From: SIG440 sp045586925
Lineage (GTDB): Bacteria > Bacillota > Clostridia > Monoglobales > Monoglobaceae
DNA length: 64,000 bases
NCBI GenBank assembly: GCA_045586925.1
Contig: JAZNBG010000002.1
Coordinates: forward strand, 4,257-68,256
Direction of reading: 5' to 3'
Position numbers and translations under genes: made by a program. Of the stretch, positions 35,779-44,825 are shown piece after piece. Below the pieces are notes generated by a model, which was not told where the DNA came from, did not search any database, and saw only the letters and a program-made list of their open reading frames with translations. Position 1 is the first letter of the stretch, and each line of letters starts with the position of its first letter.

Positions 35779-37143
35779 TTATTCAAGCAATTCATTCAAT
35801 AACTCAGGATGTTGCTTAATTAAAAGCTTTAACTGGGCAAGGGTGGAAGAATCTATATTAGTATTTTCAGATGTATCATCAACTTTGGCAAAGAAGCCTG
35901 AATCCATTTCCTTGGCTATAAGTTTTCTGTCATCATCAAAGCTATGTGCATAGGTGTCAGTTACCATCCGTGCCTCAGCGTGACCGGTATCGCCCTGTAC
36001 TGCTTTAATATTGCCTTTACTAAGCTTTAGCTTTAAAGATGTACTGCTGTGTCTTAAACTATGAAAAACAACTGGAGGCAGTGATTTTTCCTCTATAAGC
36101 TTGTAAAACATTTTATCAATAGTCCTAAGCTCGTATGGCATACCATTTACCTTTGCGACAACTAAATTGTAATCGTGATATTCGTTTGCTAATAAGGTCA
36201 TATTTTCTTTTTGTGTTTCCCTTGTCTTAATTAATTCGTCAATAACGGCTTTTGGCAAATATACAATTCTGTTGCTGCTTTGTGTTTTCGGAGCTTTTAA
36301 TACAACGGTAGTTGTTGCTTTTTTAGGCATAATCACAGGGAATTTAGTTATAATTGTACTGCGGTTAACCTTTTCTAATGCTTCTATACTTTTATTGCTG
36401 CACCGCTGTAATTCCTTATCTATTTTCAGGTATGGCTCATTATCATCTAAATAAACATTATCCCATTGCAAACCGAGAATTTCCCCCAGACGCATACTGC
36501 ATCCCAACGCAAGATATAAACAAAGCTTTAAAATTGGGTTGTCACAAACCTTAATGGCTTCAAGAGCTTCGGCATCCGACCAAACAGCCCTCGCTTTAGG
36601 ATTGTCTTTAGGCAATGTAGCACCGATGGTAGGATTTATTGTTGTATATCCCCAGACAACTGCTCTGCCAAATGCACATTTAAGTACCTTATGTATTCTG
36701 GAAATTGTGTTTGCGGTAATTTTAGCTCCGGTAGGCTTGTGCCCCGAAGTTACAACGGCTGGACAATCAAGCAGTTTGGTATAATAGGCATCCATATCCT
36801 TAACAGATAGACTCTTAACATAGCGGTCTCCGATATATGGAATTATATAATTGTTTATTAACCCGATATTTGCTGTATAATATGAATTACCCCATTTCTT
36901 TAGACCGTATATTTCGACATATTCATCCAAAAGCTCTTTAACGGTTATATCTTTTATTTGTTTTATTTCGCCCTTTGCGACGCGCACCGGTGGTTCGAAT
37001 GTTCCATTTTTCTTAGCAAATTTAATTTGTATTTCACGAATCTGTGCCTCCTCCTTAGATTTAAAAGATTCTGTTCGGGGAGAACTTTCGCCCGGGCACC
37101 TGTAGATAACTTGATAACTGTTTCCTCTTTGTCGTATTGACAT
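35779..37143 (-). CDS. int: Tyrosine site-specific integrase
   Basis: This 454-aa protein has an N-terminal arm-binding-type domain, a SAM-like core-binding domain (about 70-170) and a C-terminal catalytic domain with Arg (GCSMRLGEILGL), HSLRH (HxxR) and the nucleophile Tyr in VTDTYAHS. It would catalyse integration at the tRNA anticodon loop core. Start 37143 follows AAGGAGGA. It is the gene nearest attL and points towards it, typical of tRNA-targeted elements. Confidence 0.95.
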   Translation of the reverse strand: MSIRQRGNSYQVIYRCPGESSPRTESFKSKEEAQIREIQIKFAKKNGTFEPPVRVAKGEIKQIKDITVKELLDEYVEIYGLKKWGNSYYTANIGLINNYIIPYIGDRYVKSLSVKDMDAYYTKLLDCPAVVTSGHKPTGAKITANTISRIHKVLKCAFGRAVVWGYTTINPTIGATLPKDNPKARAVWSDAEALEAIKVCDNPILKLCLYLALGCSMRLGEILGLQWDNVYLDDNEPYLKIDKELQRCSNKSIEALEKVNRSTIITKFPVIMPKKATTTVVLKAPKTQSSNRIVYLPKAVIDELIKTRETQKENMTLLANEYHDYNLVVAKVNGMPYELRTIDKMFYKLIEEKSLPPVVFHSLRHSSTSLKLKLSKGNIKAVQGDTGHAEARMVTDTYAHSFDDDRKLIAKEMDSGFFAKVDDTSENTNIDSSTLAQLKLLIKQHPELLNELLE

Positions 37144-37198
37144 AAATATATTCCTCCTTATGTAATTGCCCACTGCAAATACAGTGGGCAATATGTTT

Positions 37199-37396
37199 TT
37201 ATGACGCTTGTAGCGTCCCTTTTATAAAAGCTATAAATGCATCCTTTGGCACACGGTATTGGTTGCCAACCTTTAAAGCTTTAATTTGACCTGTATTTAC
37301 AAGCTCGTAAGCTTTGTTACGGCCAATATTTAAAGTATCGGCAATGTCCATTACGTTTAAAACGAAGGGCATTGATTCAAAGGTTTTATAGTTCAT
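37199..37396 (-). CDS. xis: Excisionase-family HTH protein
   Basis: This 65-aa MerR-like/HTH_17 protein carries VMDIADTLNIGRNKAYELVN and QYRVPKDAFIAFI. Such proteins bend att DNA and bias integrases to excision. RBS AAGGAG. It sits 55 nt upstream of the integrase on the same strand. Confidence 0.85.
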   Translation of the reverse strand: MNYKTFESMPFVLNVMDIADTLNIGRNKAYELVNTGQIKALKVGNQYRVPKDAFIAFIKGTLQAS

Positions 37397-37475
37397 TGTT
37401 CAAAAACTCCTTTCTGAATGTAATTAAAGCTTATTTATCGGTGATTTACAAAATTATAATATATGAACATTTTTT

Positions 37476-38126
37476 TTAATTATGCGAGTCACCTTTACTA
37501 AAGAAAATCATTGGGTCAATAAGTTTAGATTGTTTATAAAAAATCATCGGCTCAATAAGCTTAGGTTTCTCATAAAAAATCATTGGCTCATATAATTCTT
37601 GCTCATCTTCATATTCAAAATCTTCATTCTCCCAATCGAAAGATTGTAATTCTTCATAAATTTCATCACATAATAATCCCGATTGATTAATAATAGTTTC
37701 TATCTTTTCCTTTAAATTTTGCATATCAGACCTGCTCTGGCTGAATTTGTGTCCATTGGTTACGCATACTGTGTTTATAACAAAGTGTATATGTGTATTT
37801 TGCGTATTATTATGAACAGCAAATAAAACCTGATATTTGTCATAAATTAAGGAAATCCTGCAAGCAATATCATATACTGCGTAAACATCTTGTTTGCCTT
37901 TAAACGATACAACAAAATGAATGTATTCTCTGCCATCAGGTTTATTGTAATATTGCTTAATGATATTCATTCGCTTAAAAGCGTTTTCCTTGTTAACGCC
38001 AATTCCGCCTATAAGGTCGTCACGTGTTTTATGTAAATTAGTTATATAGGTAATTGCACGCTTTAATTTGTTTACTCCTCTTTTTGTCGAGGAATCTTTT
38101 CGGTTATTAAACTTAATAACTGCCAT
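37476..38126 (-). CDS. Relaxase/mobilization nuclease
   Basis: This 216-aa protein opens with AITYITNLHKTRDDLIGGIG, the VirD2/MobA relaxase signature, and has the metal motif HNNTQNTHIHFVIN (HxH with upstream His and downstream Asn). It would nick an origin of transfer. It is short for the family. The C-terminus carries three 12-residue repeats of the type EPMIFYxKxKLI, an unusual feature. Confidence 0.85.
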   Translation of the reverse strand: MAVIKFNNRKDSSTKRGVNKLKRAITYITNLHKTRDDLIGGIGVNKENAFKRMNIIKQYYNKPDGREYIHFVVSFKGKQDVYAVYDIACRISLIYDKYQVLFAVHNNTQNTHIHFVINTVCVTNGHKFSQSRSDMQNLKEKIETIINQSGLLCDEIYEELQSFDWENEDFEYEDEQELYEPMIFYEKPKLIEPMIFYKQSKLIDPMIFFSKGDSHN

Positions 38127-38371
38127 ATATCTTCACACACTCCTTTGATTTTCTCTTTCTCTGTATAATCTAAATTTTGAGTTTTAAGTAATATATCAAT
38201 GCGATATAATTGCCGTAATAGTTCCGCTCCTTCATTGATTATAATGATTTGAACATTATTAAGCATTGATACTATTGCTTTTGTACGGCTTATGCACCTG
38301 CTTTTTGCATAGGTGTCTATTGTATCAAGAAGAGTTTCATCAATCTTGATAGAAATATTTCTCTTATTCAT
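38072..38371 (-). CDS. Relaxase accessory (MobC-like) ribbon-helix-helix protein
   Basis: This 99-aa protein starts NISIKIDETLLDTIDTYAKS, a ribbon-helix-helix DNA-binding strand and helix, followed by helices as in MobC-type proteins. RBS GGAGGT. It overlaps the relaxase start by 55 nt, which indicates coupling. An oriT probably lies close by but I could not identify it. Confidence 0.7.
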   Translation of the reverse strand: MNKRNISIKIDETLLDTIDTYAKSRCISRTKAIVSMLNNVQIIIINEGAELLRQLYRIDILLKTQNLDYTEKEKIKGVCEDIWQLLSLITEKIPRQKEE

Positions 38372-38427
38372 AACTAATACCTCCGTTCCACAGTTCCAAG
38401 GTTCTTAAAATTTGTATTCCATTTGTA

Positions 38428-39783
38428 TTACTTTTCGGAATCTTGTGCGTATATTTTTTTTAAAGATATTCCATAAAATCCTCGTATAGGTTTTCCACCG
38501 TTCATGCGGAACCTTCCGTTGGATACCCCATTGATAGAATTTATTTTTTGCGAAAAAAGATTCTGGCTAATTGGATGTATGGCATTTTCTTTGCAAAAAC
38601 ATTGATAAGAATTATAAAGTTCGGCAGAATGAATTTTAGCATCTTCTCTAATTTCACACCACTCATAGATAAATGTATCAATATTTGTTTGCTGAAAAGA
38701 ATAATCGCTCAGTAAATCTGCGGAATCTTTTGGAATAACAAAATCAAAGTTGTTATCAATCAAACCAGCAATAGTCTGTATTGAAAGCGTGAATATAGCA
38801 TCAGCCTCAGTTTTTAATTTTTCATCCAGATTATAAATACGCTCTTCGCGTGGAATTGAGTGGGAAAAATTAAGAACGGTTAACCTATCAACAAAAGCTG
38901 TTGAAATATCTTCATTTTTAATTGGTGGCAACATATTTCCGGCATAAAGTAGCTTGCATTTATTTTCAAATTGAAAGACATCTCTTCCCTTAAACTCTCC
39001 GCTTAATGTATCGCCGCCAACTATAAGTTTAAAAAGCTCAATATTTTTTAACGGGTGCGCAGATAATTCTGCGCACACATTAAGTCTCTTTGAACTCAAC
39101 ACACCAGAGGAAAATCTATTTCCCAGATTTTCCAATTGTATATTGGATATAAGTTCTTTTCCAAACATATATTCAATAAGATGTATTATTAACGATTTAC
39201 CACTATTTGGTGCACCTAAGAATATAAAGCATTTTTTTGCATTCATAAGTGGAGTACAAAGATACCCGATAATTTGTAAAAGTAATAATTTTTTCTGCTC
39301 ATCATTATCAAGAGATGTCTCGCAGAATTTAAAAAAATATGGTGCCGTTACATTGCTCTTCTTGGATATGTAGTCCACATTCAGCTGATATGTAAAGTTA
39401 TACTCAGGACTTTTGGGAAAAAGTTCTTTTGTCTTATAATTCAGCACACCGTTTCGCACGTTGATTAAATCAAGATTTTGGTTAAATTCATCAATATGTA
39501 GTTGGATAGATGCTGTGTTTTTTATCCTACGTACCATTTCATCCGCATATTTAGGACGTATTGATTTACATAATTTTACGCTTATCATACTACTTACCAC
39601 GTGCCACTCATTTTGCTTCTCAATCCTAATATACCTCCCTTCTTCGTGTGAGTAAAAATACAGGCTATCATTACAACAACACAGTAATTTTTGACTTATG
39701 ATGTGTTCATATATAGCATCAAGGTCGTATTTCCCGTTATAAATCTGTCCGTCCTCTAACTTTTTGCAAAAATACAAATTCAT
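38428..39783 (-). CDS. Phage/plasmid-type SF3 helicase (P4/D5 family)
   Basis: About 451 aa. An N-terminal domain is followed by the D5_N/superfamily 3 helicase core with Walker A FLGAPNSGKSLI, then a region with KLLYAGNMLPP and DRLTVLNFSH as B', C and sensor motifs, and a winged-helix C-terminus. It probably unwinds the excised element for replication. Start 39783 follows AGGAGG. Confidence 0.85.
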   Translation of the reverse strand: MNLYFCKKLEDGQIYNGKYDLDAIYEHIISQKLLCCCNDSLYFYSHEEGRYIRIEKQNEWHVVSSMISVKLCKSIRPKYADEMVRRIKNTASIQLHIDEFNQNLDLINVRNGVLNYKTKELFPKSPEYNFTYQLNVDYISKKSNVTAPYFFKFCETSLDNDEQKKLLLLQIIGYLCTPLMNAKKCFIFLGAPNSGKSLIIHLIEYMFGKELISNIQLENLGNRFSSGVLSSKRLNVCAELSAHPLKNIELFKLIVGGDTLSGEFKGRDVFQFENKCKLLYAGNMLPPIKNEDISTAFVDRLTVLNFSHSIPREERIYNLDEKLKTEADAIFTLSIQTIAGLIDNNFDFVIPKDSADLLSDYSFQQTNIDTFIYEWCEIREDAKIHSAELYNSYQCFCKENAIHPISQNLFSQKINSINGVSNGRFRMNGGKPIRGFYGISLKKIYAQDSEK

Positions 39784-39859
39784 AGTCAGACCTCCTAAAA
39801 ATTTTCTGATGTACATCTGCTGTGGATTTTATCAAAATAATTTCTGCGTGTCAATAATC

Positions 39860-39898
39860 TAGTCATTACTTGACTTAAAAATGACTACATGTTATACT
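39860..39898 (+). promoter_or_regulatory. Repressor promoter with inverted-repeat operator
   Basis: TTGACT (39870-39875), 17-bp spacer, TATACT (39893-39898). TAGTCATT (39860-39867) and AATGACTA (39880-39887) straddle the -35. It reads to the XRE gene at 39918; the SF3 gene diverges, so the operator can control both. Confidence 0.7.
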
Positions 39899-39917
39899 AT
39901 AAGCGAGGTGACTAATT

Positions 39918-40538
39918 TTGAAAATAATAAATAAAAATTACGACGAACAATTAATGGAAAGGTTTCAAGATGAATTAAGTTTTTATTCGCCAAATTGGGA
40001 TACGATTGCTAATGAGAAACAAAAAATGGAGAATGGTGAAGAAATGACTTATGAGAAAAAACTTGAAAATTTTTGTAATGCAATTATAAAGATAAAAGAA
40101 GAACATAATCTTTCTTTGCGTCGAATGGCGGACAAGCTTTCTTGTAGTTATCAATATATATGGGAAATTGTGAAGAAGAAAATTAAAAAAATCCCGATAA
40201 AGCGATTTGGCGATATTGCTATGTGTTTTTCTGTTTCTGAAGCCTATTTACTTGGCTTGGTTGATGATGAAGGTATAAACCCAGATATTGCAGAATGCTA
40301 TTTTTGGGAAAAACCCAAGGGGGAGTTTTTGGTGCTAAAAGATTGCATTGAAATGGAGCGTTTATATGACCCTATGGCAACCTTTGGGGCACCGACAGAA
40401 AAACTTGCTGAGTACGTTTGCGAAAAACTCAAGAAAGATTATATATTGCTATCTGCTCTTGATAGAATTTTGAAAGCAACTCCTAAAAAAAGAGCTGGAG
40501 CAATAGCAATTATTAAAAATCTCGAAAAAATTTTATGA
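39918..40538 (+). CDS. XRE-family repressor of the element
   Basis: This 206-aa protein has a central HTH (LSLRRMADKLSCSYQYIWEIV, about residues 62-82) and a C-terminal region of unknown fold. TTG start 39918 follows GAGGTG. It is the likely master regulator controlling the divergent replication-mobilization genes through the palindrome at 39860-39887. Confidence 0.75.
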   Translation: MKIINKNYDEQLMERFQDELSFYSPNWDTIANEKQKMENGEEMTYEKKLENFCNAIIKIKEEHNLSLRRMADKLSCSYQYIWEIVKKKIKKIPIKRFGDIAMCFSVSEAYLLGLVDDEGINPDIAECYFWEKPKGEFLVLKDCIEMERLYDPMATFGAPTEKLAEYVCEKLKKDYILLSALDRILKATPKKRAGAIAIIKNLEKIL

Positions 40539-40864
40539 ACTAGAAATTGACTTATATAAAAAACTAATTGGTAGAGCTCTGCCCACTGCTTATTTATTAA
40601 CTTGTTTTACCTTTCTATAAAATGTACTTATTTTATATCAAGCCGTTTCACAAACAAACATGAGGGGACGGCTCTCCCGTGTTGGTGATGTGTACGATAG
40701 ACCCGTTTCCTTGTATTGGTCACGAAATCTGCATATATACATAAACATTATACCAACAATCTGTAAAATCGGGCACGTCCTCAAATGGCTGTTATAAACT
40801 TGTTTAGATTACGGAAAAAGAATAATATATTATAATCGGATTAATCCGTTCCTTTCTGTTTCTC
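40539..40864. other. Gene-free spacer with a serine-recombinase remnant and repeat
   Basis: 40610-40650 matches, with one frame-breaking deletion, the 3' end of the recombinase gene at 52236 (minus strand KRLDIK, then frame loss). 40663-40689 is a copy of the GGGGAcGGcTCTCCCGTGT repeat found again at 43486-43512. Nothing else is seen before the promoter at 40865. Confidence 0.6.
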
Positions 40865-40893
40865 TTGAACCGTAACCAGTTTTATGATATAAT
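40865..40893 (+). promoter_or_regulatory. Promoter of the nuclease-helicase gene
   Basis: TTGAAC (40865-40870), 17-bp spacer, TATAAT (40888-40893), 34 bp before the ATG. Confidence 0.75.
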
Positions 40894-40926
40894 CAATTTA
40901 GATATTTATTTATAAAGGAGTTTTAT

Positions 40927-42462
40927 ATGTTACCCATAAATATAATTTCTGCATTTCAAGGAGCCGAAGCTTTTTCTACTAAAACTATCGACCCTTATGT
41001 AACAAAAAATAAATATATTAAATTAAAACCACAAGAAGCGACTTGTCTTTCAAAATTATATGGTGAGCTTAAATCTTATTCTTCAGATTTTAAGATGTTT
41101 GATGGATATTTTGTGGGTTATTCAATAAAGCAGATTAGCAAGGAGTTTGATCTGTTGAGATTTAGTGATTTCAAAGTAATAAACATAGAGCTTAAAAGTG
41201 AACTAGATGAAGCAGATAAGCTTACAAAAATAACTACGCAGATGATAAAAAATGAATATTATTTAAAGTTTTTAAATAAAAGTGTTTCTATATATACCTA
41301 TGTGGAGAATGATGGATTGTACAAGTATAACAACGCTGACAAAACTTGTGAATATATAGAAGTTGAAAAACTTGCTAAAGAACTTCAACAACAAAATGTA
41401 GATTTAAAAATTAATCCCGATGAATTATTTGTTCCCAGTAATTATTTAGTTTCTCCATTTAATCATGTAGAACGATTTTTAAATTCAGAATATTTTTTAA
41501 CAGATAGACAACAGGAAATAAAAAATGGTATAGTTAGTTCTATAAATACAAACGAATATCGTTTTTTCTCCATATCCGCAAACGCAGGAACCGGAAAAAC
41601 ACTTGCTTTATACGATACAGCTAAAGAAATTATAAAAACTTATGGTTTAAAGTCCGCTCTAATTATACACTGTGGGAAATTAAATTCTGGACATTTAAAA
41701 CTTAAAAATACTAATCACTGGAATATACATTCCATAGCTGATGTGCGTACATATAGCATAAAAAATCTCATCCAGCCTAACTTAAAAGCAATTTTTATAG
41801 ATGAATCCCAAAGAATAGACAAAGGGCAACTATCTTTAATTATAAAACAATCAAAAAAACACACAATCCCTATAATATTTTCTTACGACATAAATCAATA
41901 TCTAAAAAGTGGCGAGACGTTGGATTTGCATAAATATATATCGACTGAGTATCCCGATATTCCAGCCAATAAATATACTCTAACAAACAAAATAAGGACA
42001 AATCATGAAATAGCATCTTTTATTACCAATTTATTCGACACTAAAAAAAGCAATTCTTCTCTAAACTATCAAAACATTTCTGTTGAATACTTTACCGATT
42101 TGCATGATATAAAACAATATATAAACTATTTAGAAAACCATTGCGGTTGGACAGCTATAAAATATTCAACTAAAAGATATGGTGCAGATTATTTAGACGA
42201 TATTTCATCTATATGTTCAGCTAGTGCCCATGATGTAATTGGTCAAGAGTTTGAAAAAATAGTTTTGGTAATGGATAAAAACTTTAAGTATAATGACGAA
42301 GGGAAGTTGCTTGGAAGAGCCAGTTTATACAGTGCAAAAGGTATGTTATACCAAATGGTTACTCGTGTTGTCAGTAAACTAAAAATTATAGTATTGGATA
42401 ACCCTGATTTATATTATAAACTTTTACAAATTAAATCTTTGGGAGATAAAAATTGCACTTGA
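40927..42462 (+). CDS. PD-(D/E)xK nuclease-SF1 helicase fusion (DUF2075-like)
   Basis: This 511-aa protein has two parts. Residues 55-130 carry EFDLLRF and INIELKSEL: Asp75, Glu88 and Lys90 fit a PD-(D/E)xK restriction-type nuclease site. Residues 185-500 form an SF1 ATPase of the DUF2075 type with SANAGTGKT (217-225), IFIDESQ, a TNKIRTNHE motif, GQEFEKIV and a late arginine motif (LYQMVTRV). It is a single-gene transcript with its own promoter, in the cargo region and on the opposite strand to its downstream neighbours. A role in anti-phage defence or element-element conflict is inferred. Confidence 0.75.
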   Translation: MLPINIISAFQGAEAFSTKTIDPYVTKNKYIKLKPQEATCLSKLYGELKSYSSDFKMFDGYFVGYSIKQISKEFDLLRFSDFKVINIELKSELDEADKLTKITTQMIKNEYYLKFLNKSVSIYTYVENDGLYKYNNADKTCEYIEVEKLAKELQQQNVDLKINPDELFVPSNYLVSPFNHVERFLNSEYFLTDRQQEIKNGIVSSINTNEYRFFSISANAGTGKTLALYDTAKEIIKTYGLKSALIIHCGKLNSGHLKLKNTNHWNIHSIADVRTYSIKNLIQPNLKAIFIDESQRIDKGQLSLIIKQSKKHTIPIIFSYDINQYLKSGETLDLHKYISTEYPDIPANKYTLTNKIRTNHEIASFITNLFDTKKSNSSLNYQNISVEYFTDLHDIKQYINYLENHCGWTAIKYSTKRYGADYLDDISSICSASAHDVIGQEFEKIVLVMDKNFKYNDEGKLLGRASLYSAKGMLYQMVTRVVSKLKIIVLDNPDLYYKLLQIKSLGDKNCT

Positions 42463-42715
42463 CTTTTACTGTGAAGAATACTATCAGGTTAATGAATCTA
42501 AAATTGGTGCTTAATATCAAACAAGAAGATTCTATGGTCTTGAAATCATTTGGGGCGTACTTGCTTTTGGGGGGGCGGAATCGCCCCTCAAATCTCTCAC
42601 AACAAAATATTCCTATCACTTAGAACAAGATATCTCATATAACAATACCTTTTACCTGTCTTCGTGCCTGCATTGCGTGGTGTCCGCTACAGTATTAAAT
42701 GGTTTGACACAAATG

Positions 42716-43432
42716 TCAATCAACAATTTCAGAAATAAATTTATATTCCGAAAAAATTGATTGTGGGTTTTTCATAAGCTCGTCAGTTGTTACCATTGTT
42801 GCTATGTCTGATATACTTCCGATTTCTAAAATGGTTGGCTCTAAATCAGGCGTAAACTCAGGGAACACCATTCTAAATTCATGTTGCCACCAGAAATCTA
42901 TTGTTTTATGAAATGCTCCTAATAATTTTGTTTTTTCGTCATCATCGTAATAATCGACAAAGCGAGCGTTGAATGCGGCAAGACCATTTTTCCCTCTGTT
43001 CTTGTCTAAACAAGCAATAATTCGCTGTATGAATTTTTCTATATCATTTATTATAACTGCATACTTGCTTTCAAACTGATATATCTTTTTACTCGGCAAT
43101 ATCATTACTTTTTCATTGCTGTCAAAAAATAAAGTATATAAGCAAAAAACTTTTAAATATTTTAAATCTTCAGATAATAGATGAACATTCCCGATTAATG
43201 CGTTTTTGATTTCGTCGCCCCACTCAAGACCGAAGGCACGCAAATCATCTTTGTTTACACTAGCAACAGAGCCCTCTCTGTAATCGTTAATGGCGTTATT
43301 TCTACTTTTGCTTTCCCCTGCAATAATCCCCTCTATGCCGCGATAGTATTCTAAAGGATTTAAAAACAACTTTCCTTTCAAAAAATCAGTCTCATAATTC
43401 GTGAATTTTATAAATTTAAAATTCATAGCCAT
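42716..43432 (-). CDS. Unknown protein of the toxin-immunity array
   Basis: This 238-aa soluble protein contains KGKLFLNPLEYYRG near the N-terminus and FWWQHEFRMVFPE near residue 200. The 'placement' pattern (LxLxxPxxF/Y then ExR) vaguely recalls DUF2971 proteins, but I cannot assign it. It is the last gene in the run of small genes downstream of the Rhs locus, so it could be an immunity or accessory protein. RBS-like GAGGTAAGG upstream. Confidence 0.5.
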   Translation of the reverse strand: MAMNFKFIKFTNYETDFLKGKLFLNPLEYYRGIEGIIAGESKSRNNAINDYREGSVASVNKDDLRAFGLEWGDEIKNALIGNVHLLSEDLKYLKVFCLYTLFFDSNEKVMILPSKKIYQFESKYAVIINDIEKFIQRIIACLDKNRGKNGLAAFNARFVDYYDDDEKTKLLGAFHKTIDFWWQHEFRMVFPEFTPDLEPTILEIGSISDIATMVTTDELMKNPQSIFSEYKFISEIVD

Positions 43433-43563
43433 TTTTGCCTTACCTCTTATTCATCGTCAAATTACATCAGTGTACATATAACACAAGGGGATGGTTCTCC
43501 CGTGTAGGTGATTACCACAACAGAACTATCCCCCTATGCTGAGCAGCCCTCTCTATTTTTGTC

Positions 43564-44016
43564 TTATGCAAATTCTTTTAAAATTCTGTTTGCAATTTCA
43601 TTTTGAGGTTCTTTTTTTAGAACCTCATTCACAATTTCCATAACATCATTTTTTTCTACATCAATTTCAGGAGATGTAACAAATGTACTTAATGTGTAGA
43701 TTCTGTATTCAATATTGGATAAATCGAGTTTCATCGCTTGTTTCATATGATAAAATCCTAATACATATGCCCCTCCAATATAATTAAGACCCATTGTAAG
43801 TATAACGGCTGCTGTATTATGAAATTTCGCCTTATAAACTTCGCTTATGTTATCATTCATTATACAAGCACAACAAACATAATATGATAAAATGTTTTCT
43901 TCAACAACACCAAGCCTATAAATTTCACTCAACAATTCATCTAATTTTTCATTTTCTAACTGCAAAAATGATAATTGTTCAAAGGTGCCTTGCTTTATTA
44001 TTTCATTTAAAAACAT
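43564..44016 (-). CDS. Putative immunity protein
   Basis: This 150-aa all-helical acidic protein starts MFLNEIIKQG. No family is recognised. Size, acidity and position downstream of an Rhs toxin tip match polymorphic-toxin immunity proteins. Start 44016 follows GGGAGGA. Confidence 0.5.
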   Translation of the reverse strand: MFLNEIIKQGTFEQLSFLQLENEKLDELLSEIYRLGVVEENILSYYVCCACIMNDNISEVYKAKFHNTAAVILTMGLNYIGGAYVLGFYHMKQAMKLDLSNIEYRIYTLSTFVTSPEIDVEKNDVMEIVNEVLKKEPQNEIANRILKEFA

Positions 44017-44128
44017 ATAAATCAATCCTCCCTATTTTTTTACAACCCATGCATCACCTAATTTAATAGGGCAATAGAATGGTTCTTCCGTCTACACTGT
44101 TAGAATAATAGAATCAAACCTTGTCTTC

Positions 44129-44817
44129 CTATTCCTTAATGCCAAGATTGTGCTTATTTCTTTTTTCGTTTGCAGTTAACCACTCTTGAATTGTGCTATA
44201 ATCTTTTGTTTCAACCAACTTCAACAAATTTCGCTTTTCCGAAATCTTTTTTCCATCCTCTGAATGTAGTCTTGGGTAATATTTTCTCCGAAAGCCTCTT
44301 TGTTCCTTTCAAAAGCATATTCGTTTTGCTTAATAACTTTTTCAATATGAACTTTTGCAGCATCAAAATTTTTAAAATTTAAACACATACAGAATCTCTC
44401 ATATGCATTTCCAGCAAAAACAGAGTCATAGTCACACATTATTGAATAAGCCGATTTACTGTCTTCTGCTTTTTCAAACAAAGGCATGATGTACTTCTTC
44501 ATATAAGCAAACATTTCAGCGATGCACATATCAACGCTTATTACCGAATTTCTATCATAATTGAACCACTCATAGGTATTTTCAAACACTTTTAAGTGAT
44601 ACGGATTACAAGAAGATTTGTCTAAATCATAGGCAACTGATAATGGAATTATTCCAAATTCTACAGTGCAATCACTTCCGGAAATCGATCTGTGAAGGTT
44701 AAAGCTCTGAAAAATATCATTTACAATTCTATAATGATTGTTTCTATATGACTTAAAACCATAATTTGCAAACTCCTCTTTGCATCGTTTTTTGTATTCT
44801 TTTATTAAATAATCCAT
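44129..44817 (-). pseudogene. DUF4304-like immunity gene with 3' frameshift
   Basis: The main frame (44817-44221, 198 aa) starts MDYLIKEYKKRCKEEFANYG and contains FNLHRS and EFGIIPLS, like DUF4304 immunity-type proteins. It ends abruptly after RFRKSEIC. The neighbouring frame continues without stop for 30 more residues (LLKLVETKDYSTIQEWLTAN, then NLGIKE) to 44129. This is the expected C-terminal pattern of the family, so a one-base indel near 44225-44235 probably broke the gene. Confidence 0.65.
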
Positions 44818-44825
44818 AATGCCTC

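Noticed and set aside
42463..42715. Gene or att site after the nuclease-helicase
   Set aside because: Only a GC-rich hairpin (GGGGCG/CGCCCC near 42575-42596) is seen; no open frame with an RBS.
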